Counted from the first letter of the stretch, positions 35,666 to 48,180 are shown. The stretch is DNA of 64,000 nt from Lingula anatina (GCF_001039355.2 NW_019775581.1:85460-149459); one strand, 5' to 3'. Numbers and translations: made by a program. The notes: generated from the sequence alone by a model not told the origin.

Positions 35666-38600
35666 AACTCTCTGAAATTATCATTTCAACAATATTTCGG
35701 TTGATTTATTAAAGAGGACGTCTCAAACAGCCAAATAAACATTTCTACAAAGTTATCCCCAATATAAAGGCAACTTACTTTAGTTTTTGTTGTTGTACAA
35801 CTCTGAGGTATGTTGCACATGCTTGGATCTGTTATTGAGTATTTGAGGTCGTATGCACAATACGTATGGCTGGCTATACTGACTGTGGGTGTGTCGTCTT
35901 TCCCGTCGTCTGTCTTGTTGGCTGTCTTGTTGGGCTTCACGACGAATGTCTCGAAGAGTGTCGCTTTGGCTGTCCCGTTGTCTGCGCCTTGTAAACAAAG
36001 AATGGTTGTTAAAGTGGCAAGAAACAAAGCAATTTCACTCTTTATACGTGCACTGTGTTATTTCTCATGTTTGGAATCTGTGTCATGCTTAAACTAGATT
36101 CGGCTAATCCGTCTTCTTTCTTTTGCAATAGCGTTTTCTCTATTTCTTGTTGTGAAGCACACGTATTTATATGAAAACGCCTATTTATGTTTTTTCATAA
36201 TAAAGTTAACGGCATGCCTTCGCCTACCTTTTTTATCTACAGTGAGTAAATGACTTTTGTGAAAAAAGTTAAAATCACGTATGAATATCAAATACCGCAA
36301 ACCTTGTTTGATCACGTGACTGAAGGCAAAGACATAATGTAAAAACATGATCATTTACCTATTCCGAACATCTTCTTAAATACCAGGAAGTTTGATTTTG
36401 CTTGGGTAATGTATGTGTAATTGTAGACCATCCCATCCTCTTCTTTGTCCATTTTACAGATAAAAGCGTCCATGTCCCCTCGGCCAACTCCGAGAGTAAC
36501 GTAATCGTCACATGTGGCCGTTCCTTTAAAAGAAGAAAAGTAATTTAAGATTTAGCTTTCAACATGCCTTACGTTAAGAAGTTAAGTTTGGAAAAACGGT
36601 TTTGTATAATTACAATCCCTAATTGCAAAACATGTGTCTAAGTTGTAATACTTATTTACGTAGCACTAGATCGAAAAAGCTTGGGAAAATATGCTCTTGT
36701 GAAGTTTTATCCACCATTAGCCTAATTATGGCTTCAGAAAAATGTTGTGACAATAAAGATGCAGATGCGATTTCCATCAGGTTTCTCGATATCCAAGAAA
36801 AGATAATTTTATTATGTTTCGTTTAATTTTACATCATTTATTGCACATGTACCAACATATGTTTAGCAGCAAAATGAAATGGTATTTTTCTTATAATTAT
36901 TATTGGTTCTAAATCGTATTTCTTTTCTATTCGCATTTGCCTCTATATGAAAAACTACGCATTCAATTAAGTACAAAGTATCTGGCCAATAGCGTATCTA
37001 GGTGGGGTACAGTGACAACTAGTAACGTGTCCTCTCCTTAAATTCGTAGGTACAATCCCTCCCCAAATGTCCCCTTCTAATCTCTCAAAATAATGACATT
37101 TACCTGGAATGCAAAGAAAGTCGGTTGCGAGACTTCTATTTCCCGGTATACTTTGCTCCGTGCAATTTCCGTCCTCTCTTATTACGTATTCCTTTAACTA
37201 AAATGTATGAAATAAATCACAGAATTAAAAAAAACAAAGAATTAATAATCAAAATAAGCAAAAGAGATTTAGTAGTGAAGAAATGCTAGGGCGTTGTCTT
37301 TACTTTAATCTTGAGTGAACTTGGTGTTGTTATCGAGGCCATTGACATGGGTCTACTTTTCTCAATGGTAACAAACACGTCATTAACAAACAAACAATGA
37401 TTTAATATGGATTACTCATACCGGTAGGTTTAAAGGAGTTCAATAAGTTGTAAAAACTTACATTTGGTAAAATAGCTTTCATCTCGCTTTCTTGTAAAAT
37501 AGTTATCTTGATATTCGCGCAATTTAACACTAATTAAGACTTTAAGAGCAAAAGCTTTGCTGTTTTATTCCCTACCCCACACTGCTGCACAGAGGGTTGC
37601 AAAGCGTTCATCGTCAGTTTTGCTGTTTTGTAACTCGGTGTGAGACAGTGATCGGTTTCCCGCGTAACTTTACACCTATGATCACTACAATTGACAGGGT
37701 CGACGAGTAGGCTGTGAAAAATATTCGGTGCCAGGGTTTTTTTCCACATTTTCGTTTGAGAGATCTGAGTCCATTTTAATGCCCCTTGAAACAAAAGCAT
37801 TATATTGCCTCTTTCCTGATAAAGTCTGGAGTTATCCTTCAAGACAATTTTCTCTAGCCGATAAACGGTGATTATAGCTGATCAGATAACTGATAAGGCA
37901 GATCTGTTTAAAAACAACATTACAATTTTCATCCCAAAAACGATGTTTTTACGTCATTAGTTCGCATTAGCAAATTTATCCCGGTATATTTTTGATGTGA
38001 CAGCATTATTGCATGATATAACAATGCTTATTTTCGCAATATATAAGCCACTATGGAAATAAATCACAACGTAACGAAATCCCTTTATCTTAACCTTTAA
38101 ATATAAATAAAACTACACGACATCCCCGCACACAGCCGCTTTTCAAGTGGCGTTCTACTTAGTTGAAGAATTTTATATAGAGAGGCATATGACTTTAAGA
38201 AGGTTTTCAACCCCTCAGGTAAGGAAAGCAAATGATCAATGATCACGGGTTGTTGTCTAGAGTTTGAAAACGCACCTGGCAGGTAGATAGTGACAGCTCA
38301 GTCTGATATTTCAACCTGATAACTACCTCTTATATCAGCAGCATCGTCAAGTATTGCGTCACAGGTCACGTGTCCGTGTGGCACAGTAATTTCCAGAGCA
38401 AGTGAAAGGCGCAGTTTTCTATAAACTCGATATTTACGAAGAGAGCAACTAATTTTATTTTGGTATGGCAATCTATTAAAGGACAAGATATCCAAAGGTT
38501 ATCTATCGCACAGGTCATTCTGTAATTGAAACACGCCCTTTTCAAGAACATTACCTGTCTCTAATCTTTACGTAACTAGGACCAATAAGTAATGCGGGGT

Positions 38601-39906
38601 ATTTTGTATCGGGATATATATTCCTGAATATTCATCGTCAAATTCGTTTTCGGGTTCTATTTTTCTAATAAGTATCGCCACGAGCGAAAAAGAAAAGATT
38701 GACAAATGCTATATCTGACATAACTGCCTGCCCTTAGAGTTGGGAGACAAAATAATCAAGAAGAGGCATTAATTCTTATACTTACGTCATTGTAATCGTA
38801 AATGGTCTGAATTACTGAAGACGTGTCTCCTTCAACTCTGGTTTCCAAAACACACGCCGTATAATTGGCCAAGTACAAGGCAATTGTGGACGACGACTGA
38901 AAGACGAAATACATGAAATATTGAGTTTTTTTTGAGATTTTTTTTTTCTTTTTGGAACTAAAATTTTGAAAAAATATTTTTAAAAATTAAACAGCGACGT
39001 AATTCAAACTAACACGTAAGCACAAACTTGTAAATCTTTCATTGGTGTGGGTAAAACAAAAATCATCAAACGACCTACGCGCAAAATATTGACACACTTG
39101 TAATGGTTGTGACACATATTCTGCTCTCGTCTCTGGTCCTGCTGGTGCATGCATCCACAGGTAACATGTATTGATTATCGCGTAGACGAATTTTCTTTTT
39201 CATGGAAAGTTTTGTGCAAATGAAACCCTATCTTTAGTCTGTTCGCATTTGAAAAAATACTGGCCTTTTTCCATAAAGGAAAATATCAAACAACATTAAT
39301 ACCAATGTCTCATGTTTCTTCGTTACTATATGTACAAGAAAAAAAACTTCCTTTCTCAAGCTTTTCAAAGACTATGTATCAGCTAAATATTTTTGGATAT
39401 ATTCATAATGATATCATTTAGAAACTACGACAGAATAATTTCACCCATTGAGGCACTTTACGGTGCTCGAATAGCGTAGATCACTTTAATACCATGTTAT
39501 AAACTTCATAACTCGGGAAACATGAAGAAAATTTGGGTTAAAAAATGGATGAGAGTGTTCACCGTGCAAAAACATTCAGACTAATGTGAATGGCGCAACA
39601 AAACCGTATTACTGCTTTAATTCGTGACAATCGAATTAAGTAGACTGTACCATTTAATTTGGAGGATTTACCCACCTGATAGCTAGAACCTTGCGTATCT
39701 ACAACTATTTCGTCTGTCTTGTACTCCAATTCCCTATATTTTGGGCTGAAGCAATTCCCTGGCGTGGGCGGAGTCTTGGGGGTCTTGGGAGTCTTGGGGG
39801 TCTTGGGAGTCTTGGGGGTCTTGGGAGTCTTGGGTCCTTTGGAACCCTTGCCTAAAACTCCTGCGAAGATCATCACAAGGATGAAGACCGTCACATATCT
39901 AACCAT
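35052..39906 (-). CDS. Secreted Lys-Thr-Pro repeat protein, copy 1 (6 exons, 305 aa)
   Basis: Not recognised as a known family. Exons: 39676-39906, 38786-38896, 37104-37197, 36359-36523, 35779-35987, 35052-35159; 918 nt including TGA, all junctions in phase. Residues 1-19 (MVRYVTVFILVMIFAGVLG) are a signal peptide, followed by KGSKG and seven KTP units, then a region with about nine cysteines and several N-glycosylation sequons (NYT, NCT, NRS, NGT, NKT). The last exon holds a tandem repeat, RSWEEAEVKTK twice. I start at the Met before the leader because a TATAAAAG box lies 68 bp upstream; a longer in-frame start would overlap it. A nearly identical second copy is at 56441-61873. A secreted matrix or defence-type role is only a guess. 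Confidence 0.8.
39103..39160 (+). CDS. Possible signal-peptide exon on the opposite strand within KTP-gene intron 1
   Basis: ATG opens MVVTHILLSSLVLLVHAST and ends ACAG|GTAACA, phase 1. It looks like a secretory first exon. The second unit keeps it at 61144-61201 (MVVTHILLSSLTLLVHTST) with an intact donor. No matching phase-1 downstream exon is seen on the plus strand, so it may be a relic or chance. Confidence 0.3.
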
Positions 39907-39973
39907 TTTTTTCTGCAATTTCACGCAGCCGAACCGTGTACTTACTTCTGTTTTCTTGTGCTCACGTTTCCAT

Positions 39974-39981
39974 CTTTTATA
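39974..39981 (-). promoter_or_regulatory. TATA box of KTP-protein gene copy 1
   Basis: TATAAAAG on the minus strand, 68 bp before the start codon, kept at the same distance in copy 2 (61941-61948). Confidence 0.7.
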
Positions 39982-41630
39982 CCGCAACACAACTCTGCCT
40001 GTGGCGGTTTATTTTGACGTGAACACAGCACGTGCTTCGGGCACATGACAATAACTGCCCCGCGTGACAAATTAAAACATAAGGTTCCATTCAGAACGAA
40101 TAGATATTCCAATCACCATCCACGTAGTGAATAGTGCATCCAATGATCCCTTCATCGCGACAGTGGAAACTGACGACCCTCCATGGGCAAGGAACATCTC
40201 AGTGGTGTACAGAAACGTGCTGGCCACGGTGACCATGTCTCCGTCATGGAACCAAACTGTGGACCAATTCTTGCCGGACAAGCAGCGAAAAATAGACTCG
40301 GTCCAGTTTGCAAATGAGTATATGATTGGAGTAAGTTATGAAATTGACGAATATGGATGCCACATAAGCACTGAGCTTTACAATGGCGACGCCTATCACA
40401 GCATGCCACTAGCTCTCAACCTTGTCAACAATGACTTGCTGAAGTACCTTGCCGAAAACGAGTACTCCATGTCGGTCAACAACCACCCTTTGCCGTCTTA
40501 CGGTCGCCACATGGATAACGATCTCATGGATGGCGAAGATGACGATAGTGGAAATGATTTATGGAAGTGGTGGCCCCCTTTGATCAGCGTGACCCACACG
40601 TGCATTTTCCTGTTTGCGATATCAGCACTTCTTGGATTTATTTCATAGAGTTCTTATCGAACATCCCACTTTTCATATGAAACAATCGTGATACACTCAC
40701 ATTTAACACAGTCCTACTCAGATTATTTAGAATGTTGCTCTCGTTAATACAAGTGAATTTCAACCCGAGGTAATTTTGTAAGTCAAGTCCGTATTTTCTA
40801 CATACATTTTTTTACTTCAAGCATCGCATATGGACTACCTTTGTTACATACTCATTTCACAATTTAAAATCGTAAATAAATGGTTATTTGGACAGATGTC
40901 GCCCAAATAAGATTTCCTGTTTTAAAGGCGCCTATTCTGTCGTCCTGGAAGCTTTCCTCCTTTACATCGTTCCATACCGACTACTAGACGTGGTGGATAT
41001 GGTGACGTCATTTTCCTATCCTGAAATAATAGTCTGGTGGCTTAGGGAAAAAAAATGGCCAAATCGTGACACGGCGGATAAAAGCACCAAATTTTGCATG
41101 TGGGTACCTTTTGAGATACTAAATCAAATAAGAGCCGTAGCCCACGGAAAAATGTTACCGTTTGGTCAAAAAATCCAAAATGGCCGCCAATTTGTGGAAT
41201 TCTATAGAAATATATACATACCTATGTTGATTTTTATCAAATAAAGTATTTTCTCGATGTTTTCCACATCCTTATTACCCATATTATGCATATATGTCAA
41301 ATAGCAAACGAGTTCCCTTGGACTTTTTGAAAAAATCCAAGATGGCCTCCATATGCCATAGAAACAGCCATAGGAATATAAGTGCACAACTAATGCCAGC
41401 TGTTGTCGACTATCAAATTAAGTCTGTTTCTGAGATTTTTTCACAACTTTGTTGCCCACATAATATGTGTGGTGAATAACTAGTAAGTGGGAAATTCCAA
41501 GATGGCTGCCATGTGCCACAGGAATACTAGTATACGGGAGTTCAATTAATGGCAACTGGAAAGATAATTTTCCACCATCAAATTAAGTTTGTTTCTGAGT
41601 GTTTTCTACATCCTTACCACCCTCATTATA

Positions 41631-43293
41631 CAGACTTGACATTTAATATGGAATATTTCAGTTTTAAAGGTATACCTAGGTAAAAATACTTTCTTTTTTC
41701 AAAAAACTCAGATCTCACATAAGATATCTGACTGGAGAAGTATGAAGTCAGGTGTGTCGCTACCAATTAATTGACTACCAAGTCTGTTGCACTGCTGCAT
41801 TGTGTAATATGCAGTGATTTAATTGTCTGGTGCTCCTTTGGGCTGGTCAAAGCTTGGCTTTGATGAAGCATGGTTCTGTCAAAAAAGTATCCATATGTCG
41901 GCAACTACTGTATCGAAGAATTTGAAATTTTGCATGCAAACGGTCTGTTTTGCAGTGCTTAAAATGAATTAAGCAGTGTTTTTTTAAAATTGTTAAGCTG
42001 TGCCAGAATGGCGCGAAAAAGACAGACATTGTCAGACAGATTATTGTGTCAAACGGAATGAATTGCACAGTTTTATAGGGTTATGCCCAGACTGATGCAC
42101 CTACACAGAGACCACGCCCAATGTATCGACATCTTACCACCAGGTTACAGGACTCACTGTCCTTCAGGATATGCTGCTGCAATTAAACCGAAACCACCCA
42201 GTCCGTTTTGAATGAGGGGCAAATTGTCACCAAAACGCGTTTTTTTCAAGGCTCTTAGCGAACACCAAAATGGTTTCAGCAGGTTAGGATATCAGGCGAC
42301 CTCTGAGGAAGCCACTGTAAACAGCTAAACAGCGTAGTCTGTTTCTCTAATGAATTGGGGACCCTGACCATTTTTGGGTAGAACACTGAAATCGCGTGGC
42401 TTTCTTTATTGAAGTCAGATTTTTCCCGTACCGCTAAAATGGTCCAAACAGAGTTTACAGACATCCTGAAGAGGCCTACGACAAGACGTGTGCCACTTTT
42501 TAAGTGACTAGGGTCATTGGAAACATCACTATTTGGAGTGGATACCACATTGGTGCCAAAACACTAATGGAAGTCATCGATGAAAAACTGAACCAGATCA
42601 AATAGAGGAATACTCTGGGAACCACTTGACCATCATTTGATAGGGGGCACCTTAGGAACAATTTTAGGTTGCACGATGAGATTGCCGGTTCACACAGAGC
42701 ACTTTTAATAGCAGATAACTTACAGAACCAAGGGAATGAGCAGCTACCTTGGTCATCAAAATCGCCATATTTGAACCACATAGACAATATGTGGCTAGGT
42801 CATTACTCGCTGTATCAACGGCCTGTATGTCCTACAACAAAACTGAACCAAACTGACCAAGTCTTAACCATAACCTGGAATTTTATTCCAGATTAAACTC
42901 TAAAACCCATTCTAAGGAATGCCTTGTCGCTTGAAAGCTCTGGTAGCGGCAAGATGAGGTCCGGCGTAACAGCGATCATTGCTGTGACTAGACACCCACA
43001 TGAGAGTCCTTTGTGGGGCTTGTAACTCTTTTAAAGACGATTATTTGGAAAATATGGAGATCGAAAATATCGCTTTCAATGGTTGTCGTATGACTTAAAA
43101 TAGGCAATGTATTTTTGTTTGCTTCACTGGCGAATTCAATTAATGGACTCATGTCACAATAACATCGAACAGATTATCAAAAGTTTTTAAAACACGATTT
43201 TAATCCTTATTTTCATTTATCAGTCAGCAAAATAGGAAAAAAACTGATTAATTATGATTTGGAAAAAATATTCCATATTAAATGTCAAGTCTG
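41631..43293 (+). mobile_element. Tc1/mariner-like transposon, decayed
   Basis: 1663 bp with inverted ends CAGACTTGACATTTAATATG and CATATTAAATGTCAAGTCTG, flanked by TA on both sides. The coding strand keeps a degenerate transposase: HRALLIADNLQNQGNEQLPW, then SSKSPYLNHIDNMW, matching the Tc1 motif whose second and third acidic region reads W-x-S-x-S-P-D-L-N-P-I-E-N. Here the Asp is Tyr and the Glu is Asp, and stops lie upstream, so it is dead. It is nested in the foldback element. Confidence 0.8.
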
Positions 43294-44692
43294 TATGTGT
43301 GCGGTGACTAACTAACATATATTCTTGGGCATTTTTATTAAAATCCAAGATGGCCGCCATATGCCAAAAGAAATTTCTAGAAAGAAATTAGTAGTACAAA
43401 GGTTTGGAACTAATGCCAGCTAGGAAAAAACAGTGTCCACTATCAAATTCAGTTTGTTTTTCAGTGTTTTACACAGTATTATTACATTGTGATACATATC
43501 TAGCAGGTAATAAATGTGCATATTTGATCATTTTGAGAAAATCCAAGATGGCTGTCATTGGCTATAGGAATACTATTACAACTGCACATCCATGGTTTTT
43601 CATCTACTACCAGGGAGAAACAGTGTTTATTAAAAATTGTGTTTGCTTCATAAGTTTTGCCCATCCTTATTAGTCCTATGATATACTGGTGTATCTGGTG
43701 GGTAAATAGTGTGCATCCTTGGATATTTTGAGAAAATCAAAGATGGCTACAATTTGAGATACTCATAGGAATACTAATGGGTGGGTTTCAATTGCTGCAA
43801 GAGAGACATATGGTTCATTACACAATTACGTTACCATGGCTTTGTTCTAAAAATGATTGATGTTTTTACCATATATGATGTATACCTGGTCTGTAGCATG
43901 TGTTTATCTTTGGGCTTTCTGAAAAAAAATATCAATATGTCAATTTGTCATTAGAATATTCGTACACAGACTTCAAATAATGTCAGGGATACACAGAGTA
44001 CATTTTAAATGTAGCTAACTTTAGATTGTTTTTAAATGTTTTTCATATCCTTTTTACCCCTATGAAAGACTCTGTGAGTGTAGAAAGTGGATGCATCCTT
44101 GAGTACTATTCCAGGAAAACCCAAGATACCTGTAGGTACCAGTTGCCATAGGAATATATCATTCAAATGCACATGGGTGACAATTAATGGAACAGTTCAG
44201 ACATTGATTCCAACGTGAAAATAAAGCCGTTGATGTTCAAACATGTTCACATCCTTATTAACATTACTCTATATAAATCTTCATGGTGTGTAGCAAGTGT
44301 GCATCTTGCGTATTTGAGAAAATCCAAGATTGCTGCAATTCACAATAGGAATACAGTCAACTACTGAGAGACATTGGGTTAAAAGATTATTTTTTTCTCG
44401 GTATTTTCCACATTCTTTTTTTAACTTTGATATATATATATGGTGGGTAAAAAGTTTGTACCCTTAAGTATTTTGACAAAATATCACGATTACCTTCATT
44501 TGCCGTAGGAGTAACTATAAAATCCAATGTACCAGCCATCTTGGAATTCCCCAAATGATCAAATATGCAGATTTTGCTTTCAAAATGTAAAGGATACACA
44601 TAACATTCTCATCACATATATATTATATGGATTAAAAGGATGTGGAAAATACTCAGAAACAAACCTTATTTATTAATTAATATTATATCTCC

Positions 44693-45517
44693 CCAGCAGG
44701 CATAGTTGCGTTGGATCAACGTTGAAAACAGGTTGATACGTTGAATTGCCGTTGATCTACCCAAATTCAAAGTAAAATCATCGTTGATCCAGCCACGTCA
44801 AAACACCGTCATAATGTGACATTGACTCAACGTTGTATTTTGGTCAATGACACAACCTTGCAGTTATGGATTGTAATTTAAAATATTAATTATTGAAAAC
44901 GTGATACTTTGTTTATCAATTAATACAGTAACTAAATTTATCAATATAATAACAAAAGGGTTTTAAAGTAAAAGTGACAGTTGTTTTGTGTCTTTAGTTA
45001 ATTAGTGAATTTTCTTAACTTGTTATTCAGAAATACATTCCAATAAACTGGATTCCTTGCAAAGTCAGCTAACACTAGGATGAATGAGTTGCTGTAAATG
45101 TGATGGAGTTAACAGTTCTTGGTAACCTGTTATAGATAGACAGGTTGAGGTGACTGTTACTTTGTTATATATATATATATATATATAAGATGGTTGTAGT
45201 TATGGTTGTAGTTATCTTCTTATATATATATACATATATATATACATATATATTAAACTAAACCTTGGAAATTTTAACTAAAAGGCCATACATATATACC
45301 CTACATATATTTAGCCATCAAACATGTCCTACTGCTAAACACATCCAGGCTAATTTCCCGCTGGGTGGGGTTGATATAACATTGTTTTCTGACGTTGATA
45401 CAACGTTGTTATCTGAGGTTGACACAACTTTCAAATCCAACGTTTATCCAATGTCTTCTCAACGTTATGGTTCAACATTGTTTCAACGTTAAAACAATAT
45501 AACTTGCCCGCTGGGTT
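44693..45517. mobile_element. Non-autonomous TIR element (CCCAGCRGGCA ends)
   Basis: Ends CCCAGCAGGCA and TGCCCGCTGGG are inverted repeats. Several CAACGTTG/AACGTTGA motifs mirror one another in the arms. AT microsatellites sit in the centre (45164-45254). No ORF. Nested in the foldback element. Confidence 0.7.
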
Positions 45518-46026
45518 CCTATTTGGCATTAGTTGAAAACTATTGTACATGTTCTAGTATTCCTATGCCATAAAGCAGCCATCTTGGATTTTTCAATAAG
45601 TCCAAGGACACTCGTTTCTTATCTGACATATATGCATAATACGGGTAATAAGAATGTGGAAAACACTGAGAAAATACTTTATTTGATAAAAATCAACATA
45701 GGATTATATGTTTCTATAGAATTCCACAAACTGGTGGCCATTTTGGATTTTTTGACCAAACGGTAAATTGTTTTAGAGCGCTACGGCTGTAATTTGATTT
45801 AGAATGTCAAAAGGTAACCACATGCCAAATTTGGTGAATTTAACCGTCGTGTCACGATTTTTCCCTTAAGCCACCGGATTATAACTGGTGGGATCTTCAC
45901 AGTGTTGTTTCCTCCCTTCAACTTGGTCGGCGCGTTTTTAAACTTCTATATCAATGACTACAACTCGCGGTACTGTCTCCATAGTAACCCAACTATGAGC
46001 CATACTCAATGCAACATACTGAACAG

Positions 46027-46645
46027 GTTTGTGCAGTCCTCAAGGGACACATGCTTTCAAGTTACGTATTGAAAGACTGATTCCAAAAGATGAAAATATC
46101 AGTAGTATGTTTGGCCCGATTATAAACATTATGTACGACACGAAACCGCACTTCATTGTCATTGTAGCTTTGCAACCTGGCGGTATGGTTGTGTAATTTT
46201 GAAATGTGATTTATTATCAATCTTGATGTTAGATTTCTATTTTTGATTACATGTCTTCATAACTTATTAACTGTAGGATGTGTTTGGCAATTCAAAAGCT
46301 GAGTCACGTACATGGACATGTGCGGGGGATCGTAATAAGTAAGTTCAATCTGACGGAAATTAAATTTTAAAATTAATTTCAGAAAAGTATCAGCTACGTT
46401 TTTAATGAATGAAGAAATAAAGCAGACAAGGAACATAATAAGAAAAATGTCGGAAACCCGATCAAAATGAGTTTCCGTGCAGTTTTCCAAACAAATGGTT
46501 CGACATTTTAATTAAAATTATCTTACATGGGATGCAACGAGGTTTTTGCCTGTCACTTCGTCAAGTACGCTTCAATTACAGTAAGGCAGGCATATGAGAG
46601 AGCCTACATTAGAACAATCACTAATCAGTCACCTTTGGGTACCAT
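46027..46645. other. Duplicated flank lacking ABCA nucleotide-binding exons
   Basis: Homologous to 31311-31830, then joins directly to sequence matching 33275 onward (CATATGAGAGAG). The stretch holding the three nucleotide-binding exons in unit 1 is missing here, an internal deletion of about 1.4 kb. Confidence 0.75.
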
Positions 46646-46662
46646 ATTTAATAATTTTAAAA
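46646..46662. repeat. Left target-site duplication of LINE
   Basis: ATTTAATAATTTTAAAA, one extra T compared with the right copy at 54728-54743. Confidence 0.8.
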
Positions 46663-47019
46663 AAATGCGAGGGGTCAAGGTCGCTATCAAAGAGGGAAGT
46701 TCAAAGGGAAAGTGGCTCTCTACTTTGCGGCAAATTTCATGTGATATGTAGATCCAGAGACCCTAAAAATCGGCAGTGATGTTCATGAATGTTGAAAGAA
46801 AACAGAGGTGCTAAAAATCTGAGACTCCAAAGTTGGCAAGTATGTTTTTTTTTTACTATCTTTGTTAAAACTGAAAGCTGGACATAAGCATAATGGAGAC
46901 TGAGTGAGAAGTGAACAGTACTCAGATCTACTCAGTTACCATCCAGCCTGGTTAGAACAGACATCCACATAATAAGAGAGTCGTAATTAACCAATTAAAG
47001 TTATAAGGGTACCATTGCA

Positions 47020-47982
47020 TTGTGTGAGAAGACTATGGCATCCAAGCATAGTAAAGCAGAAAATAGAACAATATCCAGGTTCTTCACATGTGACAGAGAG
47101 AAAGCAAACAATAAATCACACACAACAGGTGGAAAGCCAAAAAGACCACATTCCGAGGTGGCCAACTCAAGCTCTGATGAAATACAATTACTAATGAATG
47201 AACTATCTGAAATAAAAAGTGAAATTCAGGAAACCATTAAAAAAGATGATCTGGAAAAAAAACAGTCTCTAGTGTTATAAACAAACTTCTTCAGAACTTC
47301 CAAGCAGAAATAAAACACATGATGTCTGATTTAGAAGCAAAGTTTCAACAAAAAGTTGAGGAACTGAAAGTAGAGACTGAAAACCGCTCTGCAAATTTAC
47401 AAGAGCAGGTTGATAGCCTCATGATGGAAAACAATAATTTGAAAGAGGTTCTAAGAGGTAAAGATAGGGAGACGAAAGATCTAAATGAAAGACTAAAACA
47501 AAATGAATACTCTACGAAAGAATCCGTTCGCCTGAGTAATCATAATGAACAATATTCAGAAAAAACAAACATACGGGTGATCAATTTGCCAGAACAGAAG
47601 GACGAATATCTCCGTGTGGTGTTTACCAACTTGCTAAAAAAGGAGTTGAAGCTTGAAATCCCTACCACGGACATCACAGCGATCCACCGTATAACAGGCA
47701 AACAGGGGCAGGTGAAACCAGTGATCGTAAAACTAAAAAACACTGAGGTTAAAAAACAATCGTAAGGAAAAGAAAGAACTGCAGTCTGGTGTGCGCATGT
47801 TTGACGATATAACCTTGAAAAACTTGACACTCCTAAACAAGCTCAAACAGTATGAGGAGGTAGAAAGTGTCTGGTTTTTTAATTGTAACATTTTCTGTCA
47901 ACTGAAAAATGGAAATGGTCGCAGGATGAAAATTGACATTTGTGATAACTTGGACGAAAAACTTAAACTAAGGAAAACTTAA
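47020..47982 (+). pseudogene. LINE ORF1 (coiled coil, RRM-like, C-terminal domain), two frameshifts
   Basis: Three overlapping frames give an L1-like ORF1 protein. The N-terminal part ends ELSEIKSEIQETIKK; then a coiled coil (EAKFQQKVEELKVETENRSA, LKEVLRGKDRETKDLNERLK); an RRM-like start NIRVINLPEQKDEYLRVVF; and a C-terminal domain (TAIHRITGKQGQVKPVIVKL, then VWFFNCNIFCQLKNGNGRRM). ORF1 proteins of this type bind LINE RNA as trimers. The frame shifts once in an A-run near 47258 and again in an A-run near 47758, so homopolymer error is possible. Confidence 0.85.
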
Positions 47983-48171
47983 AGGACCAATTTAAAAAAT
48001 GTGAACAATAACTCATAAGCAAACTGCCTAGCCCGATTAGCATGAATGTGACTGCATATAGACATATGTTTAGAATTATTATTATCATCTGCCTAACTTA
48101 CTTCTATTATTAATGTTTTTAAGGTATATATTCAGTCTTCTTTACTAAGATTCCTCGACTCAGGAGAAAGT

Positions 48172-48180
48172 GTTCAGTGG
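48172..48180. repeat. 9-bp target-site duplication, left
   Basis: GTTCAGTGG directly before the TIR tip; same 9 bp at 49934-49942. Confidence 0.85.

Larger units (their letters stand above)
33333..41029. repeat. Segmental duplication unit 1 (partner 54728-62985)
   Basis: From TTTATTTAATAATTTAAAAC to the ABCA exon near 41029 the sequence is closely similar to 54728-62985, exons and introns alike. Small indels differ (for example the 39764-39830 KTP tract). It contains a whole KTP-protein gene and ABCA transmembrane exons. Confidence 0.9.
41030..45880. mobile_element. Foldback-like DNA element with long inverted ends (4.85 kb)
   Basis: Left end TAGTCTGGTGGCTTAGGG and right end CCCTTAAGCCACCGGATT are inverted, and similarity of the arms extends about 330 bp (41030-41360 against 45575-45880). 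The flanks are ATAA at 41026-41029 and 45881-45884. The paralogous ABCA exon at about 62977-62990 has a single copy (GAAATAACGGG), so ATAA is the target duplication. The interior has diverged repeats about 160-200 bp long carrying AATCCAAGATGGC, direct on the left and inverted on the right. No transposase of its own is visible. Nested insertions are at 41631-43293 and 44693-45517. Confidence 0.8.
40069..46026 (+). pseudogene. ABCA-type transporter, transmembrane exons, split by a transposon
   Basis: A first block (about 40069-40648) reads KIDSVQFANEYMIGVSYEID, then YNGDAYHSMPLALNLVNN and NNHPLPSYG, the ABCA extracellular loop next to the second membrane domain, followed by a hydrophobic segment (VTHTCIFLFAISALLGFIS) and an early stop. 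A 4-nt difference from the second copy lies just before that stop. The next exon starts at about 40928 (AYSVVLEAFLLYIVPYRLLD, then SYPEI) and is cut at 41029 by the insertion ending at 45880. It resumes at 45885 (GGIFTVLFPPFNLVGAFLNF) to the donor at 46026. The exon thus encodes ABCA transmembrane helices and is disrupted. No nucleotide-binding exons follow in this unit. Confidence 0.75.

Noticed and set aside
36623-36826. Plus-strand ORF MQNMCLSCNTYLRSTRSKKL
   Set aside because: The copy at about 58700 carries indels that break the frame, and no splice sites or domain are seen.
38298-38495. 65-codon minus-strand ORF kept in both units (60349-60546)
   Set aside because: It lies in intron 2 of the KTP gene and its conservation is explained by the recent duplication of the whole segment.
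42060-42895. A working Tc1 transposase gene
   Set aside because: Catalytic-region changes and several stops; only a remnant is supported.
45164-45254. Possible origin or CRISPR-like spacing in AT repeats
   Set aside because: Simple TA microsatellites inside a TIR element; no spacer structure.
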